DNA of 64,000 bases from positions 63,162,018 through 63,226,017 of the forward strand of contig CM050453.2 of assembly GCA_027563935.2 (NCBI GenBank), given 5' to 3'. The notes beneath the pieces were generated by a model. The model had not been told where the DNA came from. It worked only from the letters and a program-made list of their open reading frames with translations, and did no database searches. Source of the DNA: Costus lasius (Eukaryota > Streptophyta > Magnoliopsida > Zingiberales > Costaceae). Made by a program: the position numbers and the translations under genes. Positions 24,201-33,948 of the stretch are shown piece after piece; the stretch's first letter is position 1; each line of letters begins with the position of its first letter.

Positions 24201-25096
24201 TGCACATTTGAACAAATGTGAACTCCACATGCAGTGTCCAACACCCATGATATAGTAGAAGAAGATAACATGACCTCAGTCACATATATACCTGAGCCAG
24301 AAGCGATGCTTCCCCTCTTATCTCCTTGGAGCGCTTTACAGTCCTTTTTCCAGTGACCCAGCTGGCCACAGTGGAAACACCTGTTGTCCTTCGACCGCTT
24401 CACCTTCTGTTTCAGGGCCTTACTGTAGTTCTTGACAGGGGCCTTGCCCTTCTTCCCCTTCTTCTTGTTCCTAGAAGGAACCATCAAGACAGAGGTTGAA
24501 GGCTTACCCTTCAGAGTTTCCTCAGTAGTCAAGAGCATATTCAGCAGCTCTGCCGGCGTACAATCGATTTTGTTCATATTAAAGTTAATGATGAACGCAT
24601 CGAAAGAAGGCGGGAGAGACTGGAGAATAATATCCACAGCAAGCTCCTGGTTGATGGTATGCCCCAGTTTCTCCAGAGCCTCCTTGTGCCCAATCATCTT
24701 GAGCACGTGAGCTCCCACTGGGCTCCCCTCAGCCAGTTTGCTCTGAAAGAAGAGCTTCGTCAGATTATAGCGTTCTGTCCTCGCCTGTGCAGCATACAGC
24801 ATCTTGAGGTTCGCTATAATTTCTATAGCCGACATATCCTCATGCTGACGCTGCAGCGGTGGCGTCATAGACGCTAGCATCAGGCAAGCGACATCAATGC
24901 TATCATTGACGTGCTTTTCGTAGGCATCCCGAACCGCCCTTGCGGCGTTCGGAGCGGGCTGCGGCGGTATCGCCGTCTCGAGGACATACAGTTTCCTCTC
25001 TGCCTTAAGAACGATCTTAAGGTGTCCAAACCAGTCAGAGAAGTTCGGCCCAGCAAACTTCTCCCTTTCCAGTAGGGATCGCACATTGAAGCTCAT
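21212..25096 (-). CDS. Intact copia gag-pol polyprotein, 1294 aa
   Basis: It encodes the capsid and all enzymes of a Ty1/copia element, in the order gag, protease, integrase, RT, RNase H. Gag spans about residues 1-260, with a CCHC zinc knuckle at C240, C243, H248 and C253. The protease Asp is D287 in DTACG (many copia proteases have DSG or DTG here). Integrase has H421, H426, C452 and C455, then D482, D545 and E581. The RT catalytic box is YVDD at 968-971. RNase H has D1141, the TEAEY segment at 1181-1185 and D1220. There is no stop or frameshift; the ATG is the first in-frame one and is shared with B and D. The single-ORF layout means gag and pol are made as one protein and cut by the element's protease. 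Length is usual for the family. Angela-like placement is by recall of LTR and pol features, not by a tree. Confidence 0.96.
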   Translation of the reverse strand: MSFNVRSLLEREKFAGPNFSDWFGHLKIVLKAERKLYVLETAIPPQPAPNAARAVRDAYEKHVNDSIDVACLMLASMTPPLQRQHEDMSAIEIIANLKMLYAAQARTERYNLTKLFFQSKLAEGSPVGAHVLKMIGHKEALEKLGHTINQELAVDIILQSLPPSFDAFIINFNMNKIDCTPAELLNMLLTTEETLKGKPSTSVLMVPSRNKKKGKKGKAPVKNYSKALKQKVKRSKDNRCFHCGQLGHWKKDCKALQGDKRGSIASGSGIYVTEVMLSSSTISWVLDTACGVHICSNVQELKRRRQVGQHEVDLRVGNGARVAAVAVGDYFITLPSGIVLELNNCYFVPSITKNIMSIPALVRKGFAFECNISKCVLSLDNIVYATGSINNGLYMLDMENSIQNIDNKKAKYADDSTLLWHSRLGHINEKRIKRLHDHGLLGSFSYEEIDTCKACLMGKMTKSPFPHKGQRTSGLLDLIHSDVCGPFSKHARGGYQYFITFTDDFSRYGYVYLMRHKSESFDKFKEFKNEVQNQLGRNIKALRSDRGGEYLSHTFTDYLKECGIISQLTPPGTPQWNGVSERRNRTLLDMVRSMMSQATLPYSFWGFALETAAKVLNRVPSKAVSKTPYELWYGKQPSLTFIRIWGCEAYVKKLASGKLESRSDKCIFVGYPKETKGYYFYDPKENKVFVARTAIFLEKEFLLQEASGREIKLDENPEEGQSSQAQMDEPEPVDQVIEQPEAQITREPRRSGRIRQQPERYDGVYIIENDEPLTYADAVSGPESARWLDAMRAEMDSMSDNQVWDLVDPPPGVIPIGCKWIFKKKIDMDGNVVTYKGRLVAKGFKQIYGLDYDETFSPIAMFKSIRILFAIAAYYDYEIWQMDVKTAFLNGNLDEDVYMTQPEGFTNPSDRHKICKLKKSIYGLKQASRSWNIRFDESISEFGFIKNEDDPCVYKRFSGSVITFLILYVDDILIIGNDIPELHAVKAWLGKCFQMKDLGEAAYVLGVKICRDRSKRLLGLCQSTYIDKVLERFHLENSKRGYLPVRHGLNLSKSQCPQTQTEKDEMDNTPYASAIGSIMYAMLCTRPDVAYGLSVTSRFQSNPGLAHWIAVKNILKYLRRTKDMFLIYGGQEELSIEGYTDASFQSDQDDFRSQSGYIFSLNGGAVVWKSFKQSTVADSTTEAEYVAASEASKEAVWIRKFVRELGVVPSSADPLVIFCDNTGAIAQAKEPRSHQKFKHIQRRFHLIREIIDRGEIKICKVHTDDNLADPLTKPLAQQKHEKHCNNMGLRFLNH

Positions 25097-26938
25097 GGTG
25101 TTCGTTGCTGCAGGAATCTACAACAAGCAAGAACAGCAAGGTCAGTATCAATGTTCAGAATCAATCCAGGACTTAAGAAAGATTCTTTTCTCACTATTTT
25201 GTCTGACTGAAAAATCCAGTAAACAGTCCGAAAGAGTAATACTCTTTTAGTGAGATGGGATCCAGATTTCATACTTGGTCTCCGCGTCCCGCTCAGGCGA
25301 GATAAGTTGCACAGAGATGACAAGCACTAATTTCTGGTAGGCTGTCCCAGCCAATCGCCAACCCGTGCGATTCCCCTTCATCTTGGCAATCCAGCAGACT
25401 GTGCCAACTGAGTTGGTACAACACAGTCTCTGATCCCAGAGATGGCTGCCTCCATGTGCTACCATATGCGCCACATATGTAGCCTACATGGTCAAGCTGA
25501 CCTGACCTACTCCCTGGACCACCACGTGCTATGCTGAGCAACGAGAGGGGATAAATCCCAACTCTGTAACACGCAGGTGAAATCCAGCACCGTCTGAAGA
25601 TAGATGGACGTGCCCACTGAGTGGGTTCAACACGGCTCCAACGATAATCAGAAAGGTGAGGTTTCGCGTCAGAAGGCTTATCGAGCTTGATATGTTAGCG
25701 TTGGATTTTAACGGTCTTTTATCTTCTTACTATCAGGCATATCCTATGGCTATAGTAGAAGATAAACTTAAACATGCAATTCTAATTATTAGCAATAAGT
25801 AGAAAGCATGATCTTATGTGGTAAAAGCCCATGAACCCTAGTAAGACCTTAATTTTACTTAAGTCTTCACTCGAGCTCCTTGGCATCTCATCTGGTCCAA
25901 CCTAGGGCCCTAGCGCCAAGAGCACCTCAGGTGCACCACCAGGTGAATGCCCCTCTTGGATGTGTGCTTTTGTGCTCTTGTCTAATCAAAGTACATTTGA
26001 TCTATCTAGACAAGGTTGACTCGCAGGTCAACAACATATTATAAATTAAGTACAATGTGATTCGCAGATCACAAATTAATTTACAATTTTTTAAATCCAG
26101 GCACGCAGGCCCCAGCACAGCACACAAATGGGCAACCCACATAAGACTAAATAAACAAGCATATGGTTCAATCAACATGTGATCCAATCAAGAAATTAAA
26201 ATTTTGAAAAAACCCCATGGCATCAATTTTAATTTCCTTATGAGCCCTACAACCTTACAATGGTCCATTGATGGGGATCCACTCATCCATCTAGTTAGAT
26301 CTTTTGCCCTTGCATGCACCGAGTCCTAACTGACCCGTGTTGACCTGATGGTCAACCATGCATGCGTCAAGGGCTGAACCACCCTCATGAGTTTTGGCAA
26401 GCGGGTGTGACCCCGGGCCTAACTCAAGTATGTTCAGTAATTGTCTCAACCAGACCTCGCTACACGCCTTTGATGCAGTCAACCTATAGCCACCTCGTGC
26501 TTGCGCACAGGTGCTATCTGGTCGACCCATCTAGGCTGTCAGATGGTCTGATCAGACTAGCTTGATCTATACTAGATGATGCCTTCAACCCCATCAACCC
26601 ATTTAAGGATTTAATGTAGTGGCACCTTAGATCTAATCAACCGCGCAAGATGTAAGTTTTGTAAAACACTTAGAGCATGCGCAAACATACAAACAAAGTT
26701 GATAACCCTTAGATCTAAGGGGGTCCCCTTCAAGGGGGAGCGCAAACTTTAGGGGGTCCCCTTCAAGGGGGAGCGCATACATAGCCCATGATACAAGCGC
26801 AATCTACATGTTAGCATGATACAAGCGCAATCTACATGTACATGTAACCATGCATCATGAAAACAAAGCATCAAGTAAGCGCAAGAAGCATGGATCACAA
26901 ACACTTCTAGCAATCATATAGATCATATGGAGAGCCTA
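25097..26938 (-). other. Untranslated leader of element E
   Basis: About 1.84 kb, homologous to the leaders of B and D. It has no long conserved ORF. The end near the primer site contains short tandem repeats (ACAAGCGCAATCTACATGT-like, near 26802-26845) and two copies of an LTR-end-like motif. Confidence 0.8.
26715..26781 (-). repeat. Tandem pair of LTR-end-like motif in E leader
   Basis: Two copies, about 35 bp apart, of a stretch containing GTCCCCTTCAAGGGGGAGCG. The same words form the U5 end of D's LTR (14768 and 31422 on the plus strand). The core CCCCTTCAAGGGG is a near-perfect palindrome. D and B lack this tandem pair at the corresponding place as far as I can see. Confidence 0.75.
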
Positions 26939-26950
26939 GCTCTGATACCA
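26939..26950 (-). other. Primer-binding site, initiator Met tRNA (element E)
   Basis: The minus strand reads TGGTATCAGAGC two bases inside the 5' LTR end. Confidence 0.93.
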
Positions 26951-26952
26951 GT

Positions 26953-28636
26953 TGTAGGGACCCCTAATACTGGGGGGGGGGGGGGGGAAACCCTATACAT
27001 GCGCATCTAGCATGCAATGCGGAAAAAGGGCTTCTAAAGATCGCATATGAACTATATAATCAACTTAAACCAACTTAAGATCATGATATGATCTTACCAT
27101 TGCCATGGATGGAAGGCGGCTTGGAAGAAGAAAACAAGGTTGATCTCCTCCAAAAGGTGCGCACACAAGAAGACAAAGACTACTCCCTTCTCAACTTTGT
27201 GCTAGCAAAAGCTTCAAGGGGTCTTATCGCATGAAGGAGATGATGAACTCTTGGCCGATCTTTCTTCTCGTCACTTTCACCACACAAGAAAGTGTGTGTC
27301 GTCGAGAGCAAGATGATGGAGAGGAGCGTTAGCCAAACTTGTGATCGAATGTGGAGACATTCATCACAATTGTCAAACCGAAATGCCATAAATGGCAAGT
27401 CATCAAAGCTTGCGTTATGCGTTCACATGAAGTGAACCAAACGCATAGCTCTCCTCTCAAATGAACCAAGCGCTCACACGTGAGCCGGTTCAATTCAATT
27501 GGTCCAATGACCAAACCAAATCAGCCCAATAATCGGTTCAGACCAAATTAAACCCTAAGGTTCAAAATCTGACCGTTCATCCTTTTAATGCTCTTGATCT
27601 CTTCGATCTAGCATCCACACTCTCGATCTAAGCTTACCGATCTCAAGCCCTAATCAATCAAACATGATCAGACTGGATCTCACTTACAATCAGAGTTTAA
27701 TCTCCTTTAAACTGAACTCGAACAATTCAGTCCACACGATCTGACTTAAGTAGCCATATCATCAAATTGTGCGACCCTAAGGGTTTCCTTTAAATGTCGG
27801 TAACGATAACTTACGTTATCACGATCAGCGAGGGGTATCTAGCAACACATCACTGTCTCCCGATATAAAGGAAAGAGTCTTCCAAGACTCCACCCAACCA
27901 CAGCATAAGTGTGAATCAACTCACTAGGCATGCATGATTCCTTTGCCACTGGATGTTCTTATTGGACAAGCATGTCAAGCCTGTAACTCCAATACGATGA
28001 GCATGATTAGATCAGATGCACATAGTCATCTAGGTATGGCCATACACTTCCTCAATCATCTCATATAGGGGGGCCCTTTAGAACATCACACTCCTTAAAC
28101 AAGGAGACGGCAATCCTTTATCTATCACAAGTGCCCTAACCTGACTCAAGCTCACCATCCAAGATAGTCTATAATCATTATGTTTCAAATGATATTGAAC
28201 TACCTCAAAACAATGACAATCATCATTTAGAAACATAAGTGATCTCAAGTCAAAGGACATGTGCCACTTAGTGCTTACAAGGATCATTCACATTGTGACA
28301 AGCAATGGAATATCCGAGTAGGGTCTGTCCAGTACATCCAATGTACCCATGAGTCTACATCTTATTCCATGCTCGAAGCATCCTATAAGATTAGCACTCA
28401 TATCAGTCTCAATCATATCAAGGCTGTCTCATGTTCACCAAGATATCTCGACTAAGGACATATAGCCTGTCAGCCTAGCTGAACAGCTTTGAGACATTAT
28501 TCAGAAGTACACTTATTACAGCAGACAAGGTAACAACCTGAATAATAACCATGCCTTTATAAACTTAAGAGTTTATTACATGATACTTATACAATCCCAA
28601 GGCCTCAAACATTAGCCTTAAGGGTATACCCCAACA
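26953..28636 (-). repeat. 5' LTR of element E (1684 bp)
   Basis: It matches 19513-21191 except for the longer G run near 26974 and about four or five substitutions, including one in the third codon-like triplet of the GCATACCCC end (GTATACCCC here) and one in CTGGGTATGG. Confidence 0.95.
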
Positions 28637-29495
28637 CCAACACCCATGAAATAGAAGAAGAGGATATCATGACTTCAGTCACGAAAATACCTGAGCCAGA
28701 AGCGATGCTTCCCTTCTTGTCTCCTTGGAGCGCTTTGCAGTCCTTTTTCCAGTGACCCAGCTGGCCACAGTGGAAACATCTGTTGTCCTTCGACCGCTTC
28801 ACCTTTTGTTTCAGAGCCTTGTTGTAATTCTTGACAGGGGCTTTGCCCTTCTTCCCCTTCTTCTTGTTCCTAGAAGGAAACATCAAGACAGAGGTTGAAG
28901 GCTTTCCCTTTAGAGTTTCCTCTGTAGTCAAGAGCATATTCAGCAACTCTGCCGGTGTACAGTCGATCTTGTTCATATTAAAATTAATAATGAACGGATC
29001 GAAAGACGCCGTGAGAGACTGCAGAATAATGTCTACAGCAAGCTCCTGATTGATGGTATGCCCCAGTTTCTCTAGAGCCTCTTTGTGCCCAATCATCTTG
29101 AGCACATGAGCTCCCACTGGACTCCCTTCAGCTAGTTTGCTCTGAAAGAAAAGCTTGGTCAAATTATAGCGTTCAGTCCTCGCCTGTGCAGCATACAGCA
29201 TCTTGAGGTTTTCTATAATTTCTATAGCAGATAGATCCTCATGCTGACGCTGCAGCTGTGGCGTCATAGACGCTAGCATCAGGCAAGCGACATCAATGCT
29301 ATCATTGACATGCTTTTCATAGGCATCCCGAACCGCCCTTGCGGCGTTCGGAGCGGGTTAAGGTGGTATAGCCGTCTCGAGGACATACAGTTTCCTCTCA
29401 GCCTTAAGAACAATCTTAAGGTGTCCGTACCAGTCTGAGAAGTTTGGCCCAGCAAACTTCTCCCTTTCCAGTAGGGATCGCACATTGAAGCTCAT
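28637..29495 (-). pseudogene. Copia gag of element D (nonsense at codon 46)
   Basis: ATG at 29493-29495 begins a gag nearly identical to that of E, with zinc knuckle CFHCGQLGHWKKDC. The Gln46 codon of the PPQPAP stretch is TAA (29358-29360), so only 45 residues would be made. From codon 47 the frame is open to 28637, where E interrupts it just before the protease Asp codon. Beyond E the frame resumes at 19512. Without E, this gag-pol would carry just two nonsense codons. Confidence 0.94.
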
Positions 29496-31403
29496 GGTGT
29501 TCGTTGCTGCAGGAATCTACAACAATGCAAGAACAGCAAGGTCAGTATCAATGTTTAGAATCAATCCAGGACTTAAGAAAGATTCTTTACTCACTATTTT
29601 ATCTGACTGAAAAATCCATTAAAACAGTCCGAAAGAGTAAGACTCTTTTAGTGAGATGGGATCTAGATTTCATACTTGGTCTCCGCGTCCCGCTCAGGCG
29701 AGATAAGATGCACAGAGAGTACAAGCACTAATTTCTGGTAGGCAGTCCCTGCCAATCGCCAACCCGTGCGATTCCCCTTCATCTGGGCAATCCAGCAGAC
29801 TGTGCCAACTGAATTGGTACAACACAGTCTCTGATCCCACAGATGGCTGCCTCCATATAGCTACCATATGCGCCACATATGTAGCCTACATGGTCAAGCT
29901 GACCCGACCTACTCCCTGGACCACCACGTGCTATGCTGAGCAACGAGAAGCGATAAATCCCTTCTCTGTAACACGCAGGTGAAATCACACACCGTCTGAA
30001 GATAGATGGACGTGCCCACTGAGTGGGTACAACACGGCTCCAACGATAGTCAGAACAGTGAGGTTTCGCGTCAGAAGGCTATCGAGCTTGATATTTTAGC
30101 GTTGGATTTTAACGGTCTTTTATCTTCTTAACTATCATGCAAAACCTATGGTGATAGCAGAAGATAAATAAATCATGCAAGTCTAATTATTCAAACAATA
30201 AAAAGAAAGCATGATGATCTTATGTGGTAAACGCCCATTAAGCCTAGGTAAGACCTTAAGTTAACTTAAGCCTTCACTTGAGCTCTTCTTGGGTCTTTTG
30301 CCTCTCATCTGGCCCAGCCCAGGGCCATAGCGCCCAGTGCAGCTCAGGTGCGCCCACCAGGTAAAGGCACCTGTCATAGGGTCAAACCCTAGTCCTCCCA
30401 CCTGGTCAAGCCACTGCTACATGCGCCTCTGCCAAGTGTGCTCAGTGCTCTTGTCTGATTGAATTACAATGTAATCTATCTAGACAAGATTGACACGCAG
30501 GTCAATTACATATCATAAATTAATTAAAATGTGATGCGCAGATCACAATAATAATAATTTACAATTTTTTAATCCAGGCACGCAGGCCCCAGCACAGCAC
30601 ACATTAAAACAGGCAGCCCACATAAGATGAAATAGACAAGCATCATGGCATCCAATCAACATGTGATCCATCAACAAAATAGAATTTTCAAAATCCCATT
30701 GGAATCAATTTTATTTGTCTTATGAGCCCTACTACCTTACAACGGTCCATTAATAGGGATCCACTCATCATCTCTAGTCAGATCCACTGCCCTTGCATGC
30801 ACCAAGTCCTAACTGACTTGAGTTGACCTAATGGTCAACCATGCATGCGACAAGGGCTGAACAACCATCATGAGTTCTGGCAAGCGGGTGTGACCCCGGG
30901 CCTAACTCAAGTGCGTTCACTGGTTGTCTCAACCAGACCTCGCTACACGCCTATCTGCAGTCGACCTATAGCCACCTCATGCTTGCGCATAGGTGCCATC
31001 TGGTCGACCCATCTAGGCTGTCAGATGGTCTGATCAGACTATTTGGATCTTACCTAGAGGATGACTTCAACCCTATCAACCCGTCTAAGGGTTTATAGTA
31101 GGCGCCTATAGATCTATGTGAGGGGGCGCGCAAGATGATAGTTTTGGTAAAAACATCTTCAACAAGCGCAAACAAAGAACATGCGCAACTTAAGAAAAAC
31201 AAGATACATGTAATATCTAGCATGTTAATCTTCGCATGTTGATAACCCTTAGATCTATGCATAAGCGCAAACAACTTGTAGCAATGATACAAGCGCAAAC
31301 AAAGTATGTAAACATAGCATCAAGTAAGCGCATGTAAACATGGCATCATATATGGATCACAATCAGATCAAAGCAATCATATAGATTCATACCAAAAACC
31401 CAT
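29496..31403 (-). other. Untranslated leader of element D
   Basis: About 1.9 kb, homologous to the leaders of B and E, with GATACAAGCGCAA-like short repeats near the primer site. I see no gene in it. Confidence 0.78.
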
Positions 31404-31415
31404 GCTCTGATACCA
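31404..31415 (-). other. Primer-binding site, initiator Met tRNA (element D)
   Basis: The minus strand reads TGGTATCAGAGC two bases from the LTR edge at 31418. Confidence 0.92.
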
Positions 31416-31417
31416 AT

Positions 31418-33115
31418 TGAAAGTCCCCTTCAAGGGGGAGCGAAAGGGGTTGTAACCCTAAGCATGCGCAATTTCAGAAACTTGCATGGGCGGAATTAGG
31501 GTTTCCATAGGATCGCATGTAGTATGTCTATATAATCAACTTTGATTCATTTCATAGATCAAGAGAAGATCTCACCATGGCCATGAGTGGATGGCGATTT
31601 GGAAGCAAGAGGGCGAATTGGCTCTCCTCCAAAGAAGACGCACACAAAGGTGATGATGGCTTCCTCCTTGCGCAATTCTTGTGCTAGAAAAAATGCCAAG
31701 TTATCCTTTCGTATGGAGGAGATGAGATGATCCTCTCTTTTTTGAAAGCTCTCCTCTTCGTCTCTACGATACACCACGCACGAGAGAGCTTCGAAGACAA
31801 GAGGCGTTTTGGCAAATTGGCGTTTAGGCGTTAGGCGTTACAACACTTCCAAAATTGGAAAGTCATGAAGCCATGCGCTTATGTCATGTGAATCCATCCA
31901 AAACGCCAATTCAATTGAACCATGCGTTCACATATGTGAACCGGTTCAATTGTGTTCGGTCCAATTGCAATTGGTTCAAAGACCAAATTGAACCAAGCCA
32001 AGCCATGGTCTAAATCTCATATGAACCATGAAGGTTCAAGATCTAACCGTACATCTCTCGATGCTCTTGATCTCACCGATCCAGCATCAATACTCTCGAT
32101 CGAAGCTTACCGATCTCAAGCCCTAATCAATCAAACATGATCAGACCAGATCTCACTTACAATCAGAGTTTAAACTCCTTTTAAACTGAACCCAAACAAT
32201 TCAGTCCACACGATCTGACTTAAGTAAGCCATATCATCAAATTGTGCAACCCTAAGGGTTTCCTTTAAATGTCGGTAACGATAACTTACGTTATCACAAT
32301 CAGTGAGGGGTATCTAGCAACACATCACTGTCTCCCGATATAAAGGAAAGAGTCTTCCAAGACTACACCCAAACCACAGCACAAGTGTGAATCCACTTCA
32401 CTAGGCATACATGTTTCCTTTGCCACTGGATATTCTTATTGGACAAGCATGTCAAGCCTGTAGCTCCAATATGATGAGCATGATTAGATCAGATGAACAT
32501 AGTCACCTGGGTATGGCCATACACTTTCTCAATCACCTCATTCGGGGGGGCCCCTTTAGAACATCACACTCCTTAAACAAGGAGACGGCAATCCTATATC
32601 TATCACTAGTGTCCTAACCTGACTCATGATCATTATCCAAGATAGTCTATAACCATTATGTTTCAAATGATATTGAACTACCTCAAAACAATGACAATCA
32701 TCATTTAGAAACACAAGTGATCTCAAGTCAGAGGACATGTGCCACTTGTTGCAAACAAGGATTATTCACATTGTGACAAGCAATCGAATATCCTAGTAGG
32801 GTCTGTCCAGTACATCCAATGTACCCATGAGTCTACATCTTATTCCATGCTCGAAGCATCCTATAAGATTAGAACACATATTAGTCTCAATCATATCAAG
32901 GCTGTCTCATATTCACCAAGATATCTCGACTAAGGACATTACAGCATGTCAGCCTAGCTGAACAGCTTTGAGACATTATTCAGAAGCACACTTATTGCAG
33001 CAGACAATGTAACAAACTGAATAACAACCATTGCCTTTATAAACATAAGAGTTTATACATGATACGGAAAGAATCCCAAGGCCTCAAACATTAGCCTTAA
33101 GGGCATACCCCAACA
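31418..33115 (-). repeat. 5' LTR of element D (1698 bp)
   Basis: Same length as the 3' copy and flanked outside by AGAAT, the perfect target duplication. About nine substitutions separate the two copies by eye. Confidence 0.95.
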
Positions 33116-33120
33116 AGAAT

Positions 33121-33190
33121 GATATATCAATGTCAAAGTCAAGTAGTACAAACTAGACCAACAACTGGTCTAAGGGTATGTACACCAAGA
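33121..33190 (-). repeat. 3' LTR of element C, U3-start piece
   Basis: The last 70 bp of the split C LTR. The LTR start reads TCTTGG on the minus strand where TGTTGG is expected, a mutated terminal dinucleotide. The purine tract follows directly. Confidence 0.75.
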
Positions 33191-33201
33191 ATCTCCCACT
33201 T
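33191..33201 (-). other. Polypurine tract of element C
   Basis: The minus strand reads AAGTGGGAGAT, identical to that of family-1 elements although the LTRs differ. Confidence 0.8.
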
Positions 33202-33948
33202 GCACTTAGACTTAGTTGTTGAGAAATCTCAACCCTATGTCCCTCGCATGACCATCACGCTTCTGCTGCGCCAAAGCCTTGGTCAGTGGGTCTACCAGAT
33301 TATTGTCTGTGTTAACTCTGCTTATCCTGACATCACCTCTATCAATGATCTCCCAAATCAGGTGAAATCTATTGAGAATGTGTTTGGATTTTTGATGAGA
33401 CCGTGGTTCCTTTGCCTGTGCCATCGCTTTATTGTTGTCACAATAGAGCTCAATTGGATCTACTGCAGTTGGAACCACCTGAAGTTCAGAAATGAACTTC
33501 TGAATCCAAACGGTCTTTGGCTGCCTCAAAAGCAATGACATACTCAGCCTCGGTCGTCGAATCAGTTACAATAGATTGCATAGAGCTCTCTCAACTCATA
33601 GCACCTCCACTCAATCTGAACACATAGTCTGTCTGCGATCTAAAGTCATCAGGGTCAGACTGGAACAATGCCTAAGTGTAGCCCTAAACACTGAGCTCTT
33701 CCTATCCCCATAGACCAAGAACCATTCTTTAGTTGTTCTCAGAAACATAGAATGTTCTTTACAGCCACCCAGTGCTGCAGACCTGGATTGGATTGGTATC
33801 GGCTGGTTATGCTCATAACATAAGCTACGTCTGGTCTAGTACACAACATCGCGTACATGATCGAACCTACTGCCGAAGCATAGGGCACTCGACTCATGTC
33901 GTCCCTCTCAGCCTGTGTGATGGGACACTGGCTCTTGGAGAGAATAAG
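33202..33948 (-). pseudogene. Copia pol 3' end of element C (RNase H, decayed)
   Basis: Two open pieces, 33739-33948 (SKSQCPITQAERDDMSRV, SIMYAMLCTRPDVAY) and 33212-33541 (WIQKFISELQ, LYCDNNKAMAQAKEPRSHQ, DPLTKALAQQK), match the RT tail and RNase H of E at moderate identity. Between them the RNase H core (about 33541-33738) is shifted and carries stops. The left end is cut by the LTR of G in the SKSQCP region. It is clearly more diverged than B, D or E and nonfunctional. Confidence 0.88.

Larger units (their letters stand above)
19513..28636 (-). mobile_element. Element E: intact Ty1/copia (Angela-like), 9124 bp
   Basis: It has two LTRs (19513-21191 and 26953-28636), primer site, leader, one uninterrupted gag-pol frame and a purine tract. 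The target duplication CCAAC is perfect (19508-19512 and 28637-28641). It sits in D exactly at the codons around the protease catalytic Asp. The LTRs differ by about four or five substitutions plus the length of a G run, making E the youngest datable insertion here. All parts needed for autonomous transposition are visible; whether it is transcribed cannot be seen. Confidence 0.97.
14764..33115 (-). mobile_element. Element D: Ty1/copia (Angela-like), complete but split by E
   Basis: Two 1698-bp LTRs (14764-16461 and 31418-33115), primer site, leader, gag-pol and purine tract are all present. The target duplication AGAAT is perfect (14759-14763 and 33116-33120). Without E and one copy of its target duplication, D is about 9.2 kb. 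I counted roughly nine differences between its LTRs by eye, about 0.5 percent. Two nonsense codons make it unable to code for its own proteins, but its cis-acting parts look complete apart from a changed purine tract. Confidence 0.95.
11243..33948 (-). mobile_element. Element C: second-family Ty1/copia remnant (split)
   Basis: A minus-strand copia remnant: the 3' LTR in three pieces (11243-12728, 14424-14763, 33121-33190), a purine tract and the RNase H end of pol up to 33948. It is split by solo LTR M and by element D (with E inside). It ends abruptly at the LTR of element G. Its pol and LTR are clearly different from family 1, and its frame is decayed, so it is older than B, D and E. Confidence 0.83.
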
